NCBI GenBank assembly: GCA_025201365.1
Contig: JAIXMF010000015.1
Coordinates: 1 to 64,000, forward strand
Direction: 5' to 3'
Source: Syncephalis plumigaleata
Taxonomy: Eukaryota > Zoopagomycota > Zoopagomycetes > Zoopagales > Piptocephalidaceae
Length of the DNA: 64,000 bases
The first letter of the stretch is position 1. Every line of letters starts with the position of its first letter. The translations under genes and the position numbers were made by a program. Below, piece after piece: positions 1 through 10,963 of this stretch. Below the pieces are notes generated by a model, which saw only the letters and a program-made list of their open reading frames with translations, was not told where the DNA came from and ran no database searches.

Positions 1-532
1 AATGCCGGCAATACTTGGAATGTCAGCGTCACACGGAAACTTGCCTTGCCCTTCAAATGGCTTGACGCATAGTTTATCGTGTAGGCTGCCAATAATCCTA
101 TGGCCAAACCGACATTCTTCAAATATACCACACTGCCGCGTAACTTCCTCGGTGATATCTCCGAATGGTAAAGCGGGACAACCGCGTAGGTGATGCCCAC
201 GGCCAATCCAGCAACAATACGACCGATGTAGAGCATTGCTAGTCCATTGGCCGCTATCTGCAATATGCCGCCAATGAGGAACACGGCCGATGCACCGATA
301 ATTGTGTTCCTACGTCCGAAACGATCTGCAAACAATCCTGAGAACATTGAACTGAAAAAGCACCCAAAATGAAACTCGATGCTACAAATCCTTTTTGCGA
401 ATCATTCTTCCACTGGAAATGCTCGATGGATGCGGGCATTGTAAGGACACCGCTAATAACACCGAGATCATATCCGATATAGACGCCACATAATGCCGAT
501 GAAATGATAGCTACATAGAACACAGGAAACAT
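1..532 (-). CDS. MFS hexose-type sugar transporter A, partial (C-terminus beyond left edge)
   Basis: N-terminal half of a sugar-porter of the major facilitator superfamily, a 12-helix plasma-membrane protein that imports hexoses. Visible in order: TM1 with the GYDLGVISG motif, the loop HFQWKNDSQKGF, the inter-helix motif DRFGRR, GRIVAGLAVG, and PLYHSEISPRKLRG (the PESPR-like loop region). The start is the ATG at 530-532; a longer reading would need a non-ATG codon. The gene runs off the window at position 1. Reading changes frame once near 355, at a T5 run where T6 would restore GAFFSSMFSG. Unlike its three paralogues here it shows no intron just before the DRFGRR motif. It is closest by eye to the transporter at 22.4 kb. 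Substrate cannot be told from sequence. Confidence 0.85.
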
Positions 533-550
533 GGTTTCATACGGTAACAA

Positions 551-1095
551 AGTAATACTAATGATATTAGTGTGATAAAAATGATTAGAATGGTGCCGAC
601 AGAATAGTATTACTAACGAGTGTTCTATCGTAAAATGACAAATACAGAACTATTTAAATATATTCTAACAAGAAATACCAAAAGGAAAGTAAGCAAAAAA
701 GAACGGGAAAAAGAACGGGAATTGACAGGAAGAACACTCGTTAGTAGTATATCATAGCAACATAGTTCATACAGGTTAATAGTTTATTTTTCGCATGGTG
801 TGTACAGTTCATGTGATAGAGGGACGCGTACACGTTCGCATATGCGTAATGATAAAAAACCTGTTTATTCTCTTTTAATTCTCTATTGGTACGATTGTTA
901 CCATTGCCATTTAACCTTGGACACTACACGAGCAAACTTGTCATTATATTGGTTACGATAATACATAGGTTTTTACTTCTAATAAACTACATGAACAATT
1001 ATTGCAGTACGCGTGTCAACGATGTACCCGATTCTTGTATTTGACATGGTGATAGTCTTACGTATACTATTTGCATGTCTACTTCTTTCAATAAC
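551..1095. other. Intergenic between transporters A and B; promoter side of A
   Basis: AT-rich DNA upstream of transporter A and downstream of transporter B. The only structure seen is an inverted repeat, 611-626 against 731-746 (16 bp perfect, about 104 bp apart). No coding signal. Confidence 0.5.
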
Positions 1096-2604
1096 TTATT
1101 TTTCGATATACCTTTGCATATGCGTTGTCGTTACGTTCAATTGCATCGGCAGCTTCTCCAGGGATGTCTCCATTGTTTCCGGCAGATAACGATAGACCCA
1201 TAGTGCAACCAAAGCGTAAATGGCAGCGAGTACGAGGTAGGTGCCCCATTCAATTCTGCCCAATAGGAATGGTGCAAGTTGTACCATTAACAGCTTGACT
1301 AACCAGTACAACGAACATGCAAGTGATATGGCGCGTGAACGCAGCCTATTGGGTAATATCTCACGGGATAGATCCAGCCGACTATCCGCCAGCTCATTGC
1401 CCCTGCTATAATGACGATACAGGCCACGATTGCGTAAGCTATAGACAGCGCACTATTGTCAGGCATCGTTTTACGACATGCCGCCAATGTTGTGAGAATG
1501 ACAAATGCCACCGTCATGCCAATACTACCGCCGATCATGAGTGGACGTCGACCGAGTCGGTCAACTGTAAGCACGCCCACACCACTGGTGACAAGTAGGA
1601 TCATACCGATACCGCCTGTTCCTAATAGTGTCGCGTACTTGTCATTATCTATTCCGGCGGCACGTAGTATACCGGGGAAATAGTAGATGTTGGCGGTTAG
1701 TTCACTTGGTTGTTGCAGTGCAAGAATGGTCATGGTCACGATCATGTATCGTCGCATCTCACGTGAAAATAAAACACGCCAACTTCCACCTCCATCCGTA
1801 CTACCAAGACCAATGTTCATGTTGTCCATGCGATCGGCCAGTATGGCAACGCGCATCTCGTCAAACTCGCTGATAACTCGATGGTGTTCCGGTGGTAGGC
1901 CGTTTAATTTACAAAATGCAATATTCGCATCTTTATCATGGGAATGCGCCAACAACCAACGAGGAGATCGGGGCATTAGCATGACACCCGTAAGCATAAG
2001 CATAGCTATGCTGCTTTGAACGGCAAATGGTATCCGCCAGCCTATATCGTCACTCATGCTGCTACACAGGTAGTTTACCATGAACGCGGTAACAGCACCG
2101 ATCGCGATCGCGAAGGGCATGACGGCAACCATTGAACCGCGTAGTCGTGCTGGTGAGATCTCTGCAATGTACACGGTGCAATGGCGCATATCAAGCCGAT
2201 ACCTGCACCGGCAAGCGTGCGTCCAACGCAGAATACGGCCAAGTTTTCCGCTGCGGTCTCCATGCCACTTCCCGCAATAAATACACTAGTTCCCGCAATG
2301 ATGGATATTCTTCTACCGTAGCAGTCTTATTTTACACCCCACCGCCCAATATCTACACGTATTAGTTACATGCTACGTTACGGTCTTCATACTTACCAGA
2401 GAGCGTGCCTGATAAGAACGAGGCGAGCATTGCGGCTATCGTGAAACATAACGCGACGAGCCGTTCCATTGTTGGATCGTCAAGAACGATATGTCTCGTA
2501 AATGATGGCATGGTTCGAATGCCGCTAGCTGCAGCGGTGTCGAATCCAAACAAGAAACCGCCCATACTGGTGGCCATAACCGAAAACAACAAATGCCCGC
2601 TCAT
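1096..2604 (-). CDS. MFS sugar transporter B, divergent paralogue
   Basis: Two exons, 2397-2604 and 1096-2325, with a 71-bp intron falling exactly before DCYGRR, the same place as in two other paralogues here. Sugar-porter landmarks: GFDTAAASG in TM1, GRTLAGAGIG, YIAEISPARLRG, the MPRSPRWLL loop, DRLGRRPLMIG, and a PETME C-terminal motif in place of PETK. The usual QQxTGIN helix is degenerate (QQPSELTANIYYF), so sugar specificity may differ or it may act as a sensor or transceptor (inference). About 479 residues, normal for the family. Two frame changes, near 2175 (APVYIAEI expected) and near 1362 (PVEILP expected), each mended by one extra G. Start chosen at ATG 2604; a longer reading would use TTG. 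Confidence 0.85.
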
Positions 2605-3898
2605 CTCGCGAATACGGAATTGTATCAAGTCGATGAATCAACAACGAGAAGAAAGCAAGCAGACGTGCTTTTTTTGTTTAAATAATAATAATATAATGAA
2701 AATATAGCGACTTGTTAACGACAGATGTTCAAGAGCAATAGCAACAAACTGACGAGCAGTCTGGCAAATGGTGATCAATTTCATCGGCAATTTATTGGCA
2801 GTAAATTAGTAGCCAATTATCTATAAAAAAAAGTAAGTGACTGGAAACATTAATGCAACGCGGTTACCATGATATTAACCCAGTCGTCAATACCAAGTTC
2901 GCCGTGTAATAGTAACAGTTATCTGCGCGGCTTGGTGATCCCAAGCCTTAGGTTACAACTTGTGACGTCATTATTAATAACAAAGTTACTACATAAGTCG
3001 ATGTCGATTGCAGTCAACAACAGAATCCTTATTCGCTTGCGTATCCGTTGTAATTCCTATAATCATTCCTACTTGCTGTATGAGCATCGCATCAACATGA
3101 TGAATACATCCGTACATGGGCTGATTTAGTTTATGTAAAGAATTAGCACATACATATACACACATATATACACACACATACACATACACATACACAAGCG
3201 ATACAAAAATGGTAAATTCCATTAATTAACAACTATATATGTGAGTGGGAGTATGAGTTAGTCAATCATAATGACATTATTATTATTATTGCTAAGATAT
3301 TTATTATACAAATGGCACGATCGAGGCGGTGTCACTTTTAGTATGCGGCTCCCAGGTAAGAACAAAGCATAACGACTAATTCATCAATTGTTCCAAGAAG
3401 AATAAAGAATACGCATGCATGTGTATAGCATGATGGATAGGTCGACATACACCCATGTCACCCAACACTATTGTTAATATACCTGCATTCATTGTAACAT
3501 AATCAGCTTGTGGGGAACATCCAGTGTGTGTCTATAATTCGTCAAATGGATAACATACCGGCTATAAACCGGCTCTGCAACGGGAACCGCGTGAGTACGG
3601 TGGGGTCGTCTTTGGTGGTACGAATGCGACGTTTATCCGCGTGTGTTATACAAAAAGCAACAATGGCGCTAGCATATGGCGAAACTACATTCATACCATG
3701 ATTTCTGCATGTTATGCGTCCATCCGGTCGCTCGTACTAGTTGTATTTAAATATTGAGCAGCTAGTAGTCGCCGCGTCAAGCAACCCTATACTTGTTCTC
3801 TCTCATTATCGCCTCCTGTGCCATTCATTGCTGTTTATCTCATCTCGTCTTACTTTGTTTATCGTACACTCGCCTGTTCTAATTCGTTCGATATCACA
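2605..3898. other. Intergenic with a CA/TA microsatellite
   Basis: Divergent spacer between transporter B (-) and the microexon gene (+). Contains a CA/TA-rich microsatellite at about 3147-3198 and an AT-rich TATA-like stretch at 3746-3756, about 150 bp upstream of the next ATG, a plausible core promoter. No supported gene. Confidence 0.5.
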
Positions 3899-5614
3899 AT
3901 GAAACTCTTTGTCATTACCATTGCCTTGTTTATTGCTACTGTAGCTAGTATCAGGTCGACCTATTCAGGTCCAGTGCCGGATTTCGATTGTATGTCTTGA
4001 GCTTATTATTATCATTGTGAATAGTCAACTCCAACAAGTGACTATCTTGTAGCGATGCATGATGAATTCTTCCCTTCCCCAATTGATTGATCGCACATTG
4101 ATATTCGACTAACATTTACCTTTGCTTCATTAGATCGTAAGTAAACAAGAATAAAGAAAAATACCCCTACCTGTTTATTGTCCAAACGTAATGGCCGGAT
4201 TGATTATTTGACTAAGCAGTAAGTCACGCTAACCGTCATGTCATTCATTCCCTTACTAATTTTCTCGTACCTTAGTTGATAAAATGCATTAAAATCACAC
4301 AATACTATCACTAATTGATTACATCATATTGTTCATAATTTCCGTCGCTTTTCCACCGTAGTACACGTAAGTACCATTCATCGTCATGTCACTTCAGTGT
4401 AATAACTATTCCATGTAATCATGAACATGCTAGCTCGTAAGCATGCCAATGATAGAAGCATCGTCTAACATATACTAACCGTGCTACCATTTCCAACTCG
4501 GTTACAATTATGCCTGGCATAGCACGTAAGTCAATCATTTGCTTGCTTTTATTCGCCATACTAATGCTGTATAATATTCGATTAATAGCTCGTAAGCATA
4601 TCAATCACCGGAATATTGTCTAGCGTACTAATCGTGTTATCATTTCCAACTCATTTACGATTATGCCTTCCATAGCACGTAAGTCGATTATCTACTTACT
4701 TCTACCGGTCATACTAATTATTTACATGCTTATACGTTGATAGCTAGTAAGCATCATTATGATATATGCAATCTATAAATATATATAAATACTAAGCATT
4801 ATGTTTTTCTTATGTTTATTCAACAACTTCATCGATAATAGCACGTAAGTTTTAGAATCATGCATGCCATCCAGCCTACTGATCATGTCGTGATACCTCC
4901 TGTCATACGAATACATTATTAGCAAGTAGTACCTTACCCTTAGAAATGCATATATAATTTGTTATAAGCTGCTTACATGACTGCTTCATTTTTAGTCCGT
5001 AAGTCTACGGTTAATCTAGTCTATACGACAAACTGATCGTCATAATGATACCTGTACCACTATGCCTATCCCTCTTTAGAAAGTAAGATCTACACTAGTA
5101 TTACTGACTAGCTAATTTTGAACATCATTTGACATGAACCATACGCTAACTCGATAATCAGCTAGTAGGTTCTATACAAGAGTACCGCCATCACTGCTAT
5201 TAGCGTGTTAATTTATTCTCTTTTGTTCTCTTTTCGTACAACTTTCCCTACAAAGGGAGTAAGATGATTTGCAATATTTATATACATCTATACTATTTGT
5301 GAACTAACCGAAACATAACATTCAATCTAATGCCATCTCCTATTGCAATTAGAACCAGTGTGAGTATACACATTAGCGTACTTCATACCATACGACATAC
5401 TAATAGTGTATTATACCATGCAATCTAGTGCTCCACTTAGCAGTAAGCATCACGTATAAAGCAGTATAATGATGATCCATCAAGCTAATGATGCAACATG
5501 GACTTATCCGCATAATAATCGTTCTCTTTCAAACAGTGTGTACGTAACAATCGTGTGCGCAACTAGGCCTGTCTGTGATGAACTAACATTGCTCCATGTA
5601 GAATAAGCCGATGA
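3899..5614 (+). CDS. Secreted small protein encoded by a ladder of 3-nt microexons
   Basis: Exon 1 (3899-3989) encodes a 30-residue signal-peptide-like start, MKLFVITIALFIATVA..., then a GTATGT donor. What follows is a run of intron-like units of 63-95 bp (GTAAG(T/C)...CTAA(C/T)...TAG) separated by only a few bases: ATC 4134, TACAC 4362, CTC 4434, CAC 4523, CTC 4589, CAC 4676, CTA 4744, CAC 4842, CAA 4923, TCC 4996, AAA 5080, CTA 5162, GGA 5256, AACCAGT 5353, CA 5441, TGTGTAC 5537, and a last exon from 5602. Joining these gives tail YLHLHLHLHQSKLGNQSCVQ and then TAA at 5604. Two further possible 2-nt exons (CA 4217, TT 4276) would shift the whole tail to a proline-rich frame (YPFTPPPPPTPIQT...) ending at TGA 5612. 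The exon joins are prediction. A proline-rich or Leu-His secreted peptide is the likely product; its function is unknown. Confidence 0.6.
4434..4898 (+). repeat. Three tandem 155-bp units, each carrying two microexons and two introns
   Basis: Microexons CTC, CTC and CTA begin at 4434, 4589 and 4744, an exact 155-bp period, each followed by a CAC microexon. The introns after CTC in units 1 and 2 are clearly alike: both start GTAAGCAT, share a TTTCCAACTC stretch, and end ATTATGCCT then CATAG. The third unit is more diverged. The coding tail therefore grew by duplication of an intron-microexon-intron-microexon block. Confidence 0.75.
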
Positions 5615-6128
5615 TAGTTCGTGTAGATATATACAAGATGTCCAAGGTGCAACTAGTAACCTCCCCCCCCCCCCCCACGGACAAGAGCGTATTAATGAGT
5701 GGGTCCTCCTTAGCGTCAAGTCTCTCAAGTCCATGGCTCTACTTACAAGGTTGCGCGATCTAGTAATAATACATTATCCATTGATTGCTTATTTTAATTC
5801 TTCTATAATATCTCGTATTGAATAAATATACACGTTATTCATTCGCGATTACATTACATCGTAGCAACAGTATTAGCAATAATAATGATAATAATACGCA
5901 TGCTAGCCATTAATATCGATATATCCTTTAAACATTTTTATTTATTTATGAGCTGATGATTTGATTTGATTTGATTTGATTTGATTTGATATGCGTCCAA
6001 TGCCTCTCTTTTACAAACTAAACTGACAATGGTTCGCTTCGTAACTTCAATGTGATACGGATACATACAGTTATGGCATAGATAAAGAGAGCTCACGCTC
6101 TTTTTAATTAGATCTATGCCTGCAGTAT
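5615..6128. other. Spacer with a C14 run and a TGATT pentanucleotide repeat
   Basis: 3' flanks of two converging genes. A run of 14 C lies at 5663-5676 and a TGATT repeat (about 6 copies) at about 5958-5990. AATAAA-like signals occur near 5820. No gene seen. Confidence 0.5.
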
Positions 6129-6644
6129 TTAACAGCGAATAATGCCACGGGCCTGCATTGCTGGCACGTTGCCTTTAGCAATGCGGCCTTGTGTCGCCTC
6201 CAAGAGAGTCATCTCTGCTTGACGACGAATAGAGGCACGGATTTCAAGGAGTTCTGCAAAGTTGCAAAAGTTCAACTTGGCCGCAGGCAAAGAAGAACGG
6301 TCGTAGTCATCAGCGGAATGGGTGTATTCCACTTCTACATCCATGGCGAATTTAACTGATTTGCGTACACGCTCCTGGCGAGGTATCGCGCCATTGATGG
6401 CTGCCTTTGTGCGCATGCGAGCAAGAGCGACCGCGCGACCACGTACGGCGGCAATAGAGGAAGCATCGCTGCTATCGCTACCGATCGAGGAAGATGACTC
6501 GATGGACTCCGTGGGTGAAGGAGGAGGCTGCACCGAGATGGAAGCCGGTGTGTAGGACACGGCGAAATCCTTCACCGGGAAGTTCATGGGGAATGCGGTG
6601 GCCGTGTTGGACACAGCGCAGGTAGAGATGGCCAAGCAAGACAT
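6129..6644 (-). CDS. Small uncharacterised protein with KSVKFA...YDR motif
   Basis: A single-exon reading frame of 171 residues with an ATG start. The N-terminal half is Ser/Pro-rich low complexity (residues about 35-65), followed by a basic stretch (VRGRAVALARMRTK). A conserved-looking block at about residues 93-120 reads RKSVKFAMDVEVEYTHSADD then YDRS; this V(K/R)FA...S(A)xxYDR pattern recurs in fungal proteins, and KSVKFA resembles the RVxF docking motif for protein phosphatase 1. The C-terminus is a likely amphipathic helix. No enzyme domain is recognised. The leader on the minus strand is strongly pyrimidine-rich. PP1 binding is an inference from the motif only. Confidence 0.6.
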   Translation of the reverse strand: MSCLAISTCAVSNTATAFPMNFPVKDFAVSYTPASISVQPPPSPTESIESSSSIGSDSSDASSIAAVRGRAVALARMRTKAAINGAIPRQERVRKSVKFAMDVEVEYTHSADDYDRSSLPAAKLNFCNFAELLEIRASIRRQAEMTLLEATQGRIAKGNVPAMQARGIIRC

Positions 6645-9600
6645 TTTAAGTTAAAAAGAAGAGAAAACAGAGAAATGGATAGAACACGAACGGAATTCAA
6701 CAAGCCGACTGGATGCGGTGCTAGAGTGTAAGAAAACGAACGTGAATAACGTGCGACGACGACGACGACGATGTGTAGTTATTGAGTGGATGTGGTCGAC
6801 CGGCGAACACCAAGTTGCAGTAATATGGTGTGGGTGTGATGAATTGAGTTGGTTAACAGCAGCAGTAGCGGCAGTCGAGTCGAGTTGAGCCGAGGATAAC
6901 ACGCACAGTTGCAAGCGTTGAAATGATACGATAAACGTAAGCAATAGTAGTAGCAAGCAAGCTATAATAGATTAAAGAATAGATTAGTATCAAAAATGAA
7001 TTGATATTATAGCTAAGCGGTAGTAGTAGTAGTAATAATAAAGCAAGGATGATATAATGATGAATTGATGATATTGATGATGATGATGATGAGGATGAGA
7101 TGATGAGATGATGGATTAATGATGACAATGACAATTAACTAGCTTGTAGTTGGATAATAGAACAAGCAAACGATGTATGTTTCTTGTAAAGTGTATGCAG
7201 AGTGAGAAGAAGGTACAAAGAGAGTGCGGCCGGTTATCAAGCAGTACACTGGATTAAGCGAACGCTAAAAGGAAAGGGAACAATTATAGATGTTACACGT
7301 ATGCACGCACACGTACACGCACACGCATAAACTAGACGGAATAGGCAAAAAAAGAAAGCGAGAGAGCGAGGGACACACGCACACGCAGTTGTACTGTCAA
7401 AGAAATCAAAAGCGCACCAGGCGTAAAGTAAAGATGAGCGAAGGTGAAGCAATAAAAGCAAGAAGCAAGAAAACTAGTATATTATAATAGGTAAACGAAC
7501 TACTATTAGTATACGAATGAAGAATAGAAGAAGGAGTAGGAGGAGGAGCAAGTTCAGTTGTGTCAGGAGTGAGAGTGAGAGAGCACTAACTGTGTATATA
7601 TAATATTATTAGAAGCACTAGGGGGGGATAGGAGGAGAAAGTGATCACGGCAGGTATCAAGTGTAGTAGTGGAAGGAGAAAGAGTTTAACTGACAGGATA
7701 GACGAAACACACGAGCAGAATAGGAGGATAAAAATAGAACGACACTGGTTGCTATTTAACAACTGGTGGTAGCAGTAGTTTAAGATGAGGGGAAGTTATA
7801 TAAGACAATAAAGCAAGCGAGCAAGTATGTGAGAGAGAGACAACGGTTTAAGCTGTGTAAGCAGTGCTGTGTTGAAAAACGGAGTTGAAAAGGTGTTCCA
7901 GAAATCAAGGCGAGATCAAGAAAAGGCAAGTATACTGCCAAGTGTCAGCCTATCGAAGAATCATGGGGCACATCCTCATAATTTCTTCCGTACAAATAGA
8001 CGAAACAACTCCACGGACTGTTTTCAAACTCAAACCATATCACAAGGATATGTTACATCTGCATTGATCAGAGTCCCATATATCCTCATCATCCGCACAA
8101 AGCATAGCATCACATTATCAATCCTTGTTTATATCTCTCGGTTCATCGCTCCATAATAATATTATACTATTGCGGTGCTTACCTTGATTGACGAGTACCT
8201 CGAAGGGAACAGAAACCGGACAAAGGTAAAGGTGTAGATACTGCGAGTGGGCGTTGTTGTAGTAGTAGTAGAAGTTGTTGTTTTCAAGGGAATAGACTCA
8301 CTATTGTTAAAAAAAGTCGTTACAAACAATGGTTAATAAAGAGATGGAAAATCAATTTCAAATAGATTCGACAACAAATAATGATGAGCGGATGAAGAGA
8401 GGGAGAGCGAGAGAGAGAGAGCGAGAGGGATGTCAAGATTAGCCAAAACAGAAAAGCCGTGCGTTTGAAAATCGCTAGTTACAATCAAATGTTCAAAGTA
8501 GAACAAAGCATAAAAACGATGATACTAGAAAGGATGATATCCTTGTTGTAGTGAAAGGAGTGAGGATGGCGGTAATATAACAAAAGATAGGTAAGAAGGA
8601 TATTCCGTTGCCGATCTACGAGAGAGAGAGAGAGAACGAGAGCAAATACACACTTGCTAAGAGTGATGCTAATGTGCTGCACGGTAAATCAAGCAGACAA
8701 TACCGTAATAGTAGGACTGACAATGTACCAAAATACAAACACCTATCGTAAGAAAGAGAGAGAGCGTGTATATCAAACTAGCAAAGTAATGATGATGATG
8801 ATGCGCCTATACAAAGAGAGACAAGTAGATAGATAATTTCGCAATGAATGAATAATATGCTCGTCCACTCGAATAGATCATGGACAATCCTTGACCAAGC
8901 AAATGAAGCGTATTGTGCGATAAGTGGTGTATTGAAAGAAGCAGTACTACTACACTAGGGTAAGCAGTGGAAAGATAGAGGTACAAGACGAGTATGAAGT
9001 AATGCAATAAAATGTAAGTGTGGTTGCGAAGATACAGAGGATAGGAAAGTGTTAACGGGAATGCAGAAGAGAGAATGCGAGTAACTTGCAAGGGAAAAGT
9101 AGGGAGAGAGGAAGAAGAAGAAGCAGCAGCAGCAACGTAGAAAGGAGAATAATAAACGAGCACGGCAACACGGTAGTGGTATAGATAGGCAATGGTACTA
9201 GGCTAGGTGGTTAGACAAAGCAAATTGAATGGTACACTGTTGTTTTAAAATGAAAGTGATGTATCTTTCATTCAACAAACGAACAAACAAGCAGATGAAC
9301 TCAAAGGCTATGAAGTGCAATCACATGATACTATTTTGCAACAATACAACTCGTTCCGGCCTATATCTATTCCACATAGCTAGTGTTACCAGCATGGTTG
9401 TAATAATAATAATAACAGTAATAGTAGTCATTACTTTGTTAAACAAAGATAATAATAGCACTACTATTAGAACGGGGTATGGCATAGAGGAAAGCAAAAC
9501 AAAAAAGACACACGCACGCACATGCATACGATACACAAATGAATAGCAATAGCAATATTAGTAGGATGTTACTTACCAGAGCAATATTCCTTATGAATGA

Positions 9601-10963
9601 AGATGAAGATGAAGCGTAGATGAATGTATAAATCGTAGATAATCGTGTAGTAGTTGATAAAAGCAACTTGATGTCTATGGTACGTGCGTTACAGAAATAG
9701 GAAAAAGGATCAGCGTTAAAAAAAGGAAAAGGAAAAGCAAAAGAGAGAGAGAGAGATGGAAAATAACGTCAATAAAGTTGTAGTCCTTAGCGTACTTCAA
9801 AAAGAGCGAGTGAAAGAGAGAGAGAGCAAGTAAGCAAACAAGTGATGAATAATCCTCCTTGTTGTTCTAGTTGTCTTCCTCTTTTAACAAAGGAGTGAGA
9901 GAGAAAAGGCTAAGGATAAGCTAACTTTATCGTTGCACTGGCCCTGGAAAAGAAGACAAAACAAACGTCGTAGCGTTAAATGGTGTCGATACTAATGATG
10001 ATGTGATGACGGATAATAAGCCAACGCGTAATATGTTTGACAGAACAGGCCGCTATAATCCAATCTATGTCTGAATAACGTGTCTAACGTAAAAGAGATA
10101 GGCGGATATAAGAGCAAGTAAGCAAGTAAGCAGATACGGACGAACAAGCGTTATAGTTATGTTTTCTTTTCCGTAAACGGTGCACAGTAGCAAAATAAAA
10201 GAAGAAGAAGAGAAAGAAAGTAAAAGTCGTAATCGTGCTAGTATAGCTGGTATGTAGAACAAGTCGTGCCAAACCATCACAATTCATGTCACCTTTAAAT
10301 AGATCTGTAAGCTGGTTGGCGGACATGAACAACAAGTATGGAAAAGTCAATATTCTTGCTATATCCGCACACGTGTAATTTCCCATTCCGTCCTATCGAT
10401 TATAGGAATACGGAGTAGCCAAATGTGTACCAGTATACTTCCGTTACAGTTGCCTCCGATGTCATAGTCTCCATAACCGCTCTTTTTTTTCTATTGAATC
10501 ACTCTTTCTTCCACTTTCGCTCACTTTCTATATTGGCATTGCCCTGTAAGGAAGAAGGGCGAGTTTCTGTTTGCCCTAGTTTCCAATGCATACGCAACTC
10601 ACACCACATGGGGCAGTGATACAGGTGGCATCTACCTATAGGATGGCCTGACACAATGTATCTACTAGAAATGCCACACGTGGCAGCATGCCATAGAGTA
10701 ACAACGAGGACCACAATGAACATCAATGAGCTGCAGCAGTAACATTGTAAAAAGGTATGCAACTGATACAAAACGCGTATGGACACATTCCAGGATGAAT
10801 GACTGAATGGATAACTGCGGTTCTCGTATATGACACTTGTTACATCCAAAAAAACCCAGAAATATAACAAAAAATGTTTGACATTCGCATGCCGACAGTT
10901 TATTCTAGAAGCCAAAATTGTTACAAATAATTAGATTTAGACAAATTGTAAATAGCGCGGCTA
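6645..10963. other. Long non-coding stretch, purine-rich on the + strand
   Basis: About 4.3 kb without a convincing protein gene. From about 6650 to 10380 the + strand is strikingly A/G-rich, with many GAGA and AAG runs (for example 8400-8430, 8620-8640, 9745-9755). The minus strand carries donor-like sites (GTAAGC at about 8184, GTAAGT at about 9576). This fits a long, pyrimidine-rich, possibly spliced 5' leader of the minus-strand gene ending at 6129, or a non-coding RNA. A 138-codon minus-strand reading frame at 10499-10915 lacks an ATG start and any recognisable domain. Confidence 0.4.

Noticed and set aside
4000-5600. Microexon ladder as mere non-coding intergenic DNA with chance GTAAGT sites
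   Set aside because: More than a dozen complete donor-branch-acceptor sets in the same strand, regular spacing, a 155-bp duplicated unit, and a signal-peptide exon at the head make chance unlikely, although transcription is not shown.
10499-10915. 138-codon minus-strand open frame downstream of the TMEM170-like gene
   Set aside because: No ATG at its start, no recognisable domain and no flanking leader or splice signals; its length is possible by chance.
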